Part shown: positions 63,930-64,000 of the stretch, one piece after another
Position numbering within the stretch: the first letter of the stretch is position 1
Layout of the letters: each line of letters starts with the position of its first letter
Assembly: GCA_022709365.1 (NCBI GenBank)
Contig: JAKLIY010000010.1
Span: forward strand, 44,574 to 108,573
Source: Pseudomonadota bacterium
GTDB taxonomy: Bacteria > Pseudomonadota > Gammaproteobacteria > Competibacterales > Competibacteraceae
Length of the DNA: 64,000 bases
Reading direction: 5' to 3'
Position numbers and translations under genes: made by a program
The notes under the pieces: model-generated
Told to the model about the DNA's origin: nothing
Databases searched by the model: none
Seen by the model: the letters and a program-made list of their open reading frames with translations, nothing else

Positions 63930-64000
63930 ATGATAACCAAACAGCAATACGTTCAATATTTGATTAGCACGCCAGTCAATTATACGTGCACGAATCTTGC
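63930..64000 (+). CDS. Transposase N-terminus (runs off window)
   Basis: The frame from ATG at 63930 reads MITKQQYVQYLISTPVNYTC then TNLA at the window end. This N-terminus is familiar from DDE transposases of IS4/IS701-like elements. Only 23 residues are visible, so family assignment is tentative. Confidence 0.5.
   Translation, partial: MITKQQYVQYLISTPVNYTCTNL

Overview
The window is a typical gammaproteobacterial chromosome segment, moderately GC-rich with short AT-rich inserts. It carries msbA, hldE, bamD, rluD, clpB, pilU, an rpoH-type heat-shock promoter, exosortase H with IPTL-CTERM proteins, and many eukaryote-like Ser/Thr kinases. This mix resembles environmental Gammaproteobacteria such as the Competibacteraceae; that placement is inference from gene content only.

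Layout. 1-2.7 kb: 5' part of a GalT-like (DUF4921-type) gene, a macA fragment, and a small secreted Ig-like protein lying between two 103-bp direct repeats. 2.8-6.3 kb: a complete AmmeMemoRadiSam set (amrB-amrA divergent from amrS), then rlmJ. 6.3-11.1 kb (minus strand): small proteins, an RMF-like peptide, msbA, and a NotI-family endonuclease plus D12-class adenine methylase translationally coupled to msbA. 11.3-14.7 kb: hldE, an FAD oxidoreductase and an aldo/keto reductase, overlapping. 14.8-16 kb: an IS200-type element beside a broken toxin-antitoxin pair.

16-28.7 kb is the most unusual block: a 641-aa membrane protein of unknown family, an Hsp70-like ATPase, a membrane Ser/Thr kinase with Sel1 repeats, four consecutive Gln/Glu-rich coiled-coil proteins, and two more membrane Ser/Thr kinases with different C-terminal domains. 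I know of no described system with this composition and treat it as a candidate kinase-chaperone-coiled-coil module.

28.7-36.7 kb (minus strand): aminotransferase, pilU, sthA, glmS, ackA, galU. 36.7-42.3 kb: IS1380 remnant, exosortase H and its partner membrane protein, a Sel1 lipoprotein, and two IPTL-CTERM substrates arranged as cassettes with nearly identical 5' leaders (229-bp duplication), an ISAzo13 remnant and a 133-bp inverted-repeat element. 42.3-47 kb: clpB with a sigma-32 promoter and terminator, then a secreted zinc metallopeptidase preceded by a GEMM-I cyclic-di-GMP riboswitch. 47-54 kb: transsulfuration enzyme, TenA, a hybrid histidine kinase and an HD-GYP response regulator. 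54-56.5 kb: gene-poor, repeat-rich DNA with an integron attC-like site, a PEP-CTERM protein and a PIN/DUF104 toxin-antitoxin pair. 56.6-63.4 kb: pgeF-rluD, bamD, a nitroreductase, gcvT-gcvH-gcvPA and tpx. The end holds an AT-rich ORF apparently cut by an insertion sequence whose transposase runs off the window.

Functional themes are envelope and surface building (msbA, hldE, galU, glmS, bamD, exosortase H, pilU), c-di-GMP control (riboswitch, HD-GYP protein) and phosphorylation signalling. No tRNA, rRNA or CRISPR array was recognised.
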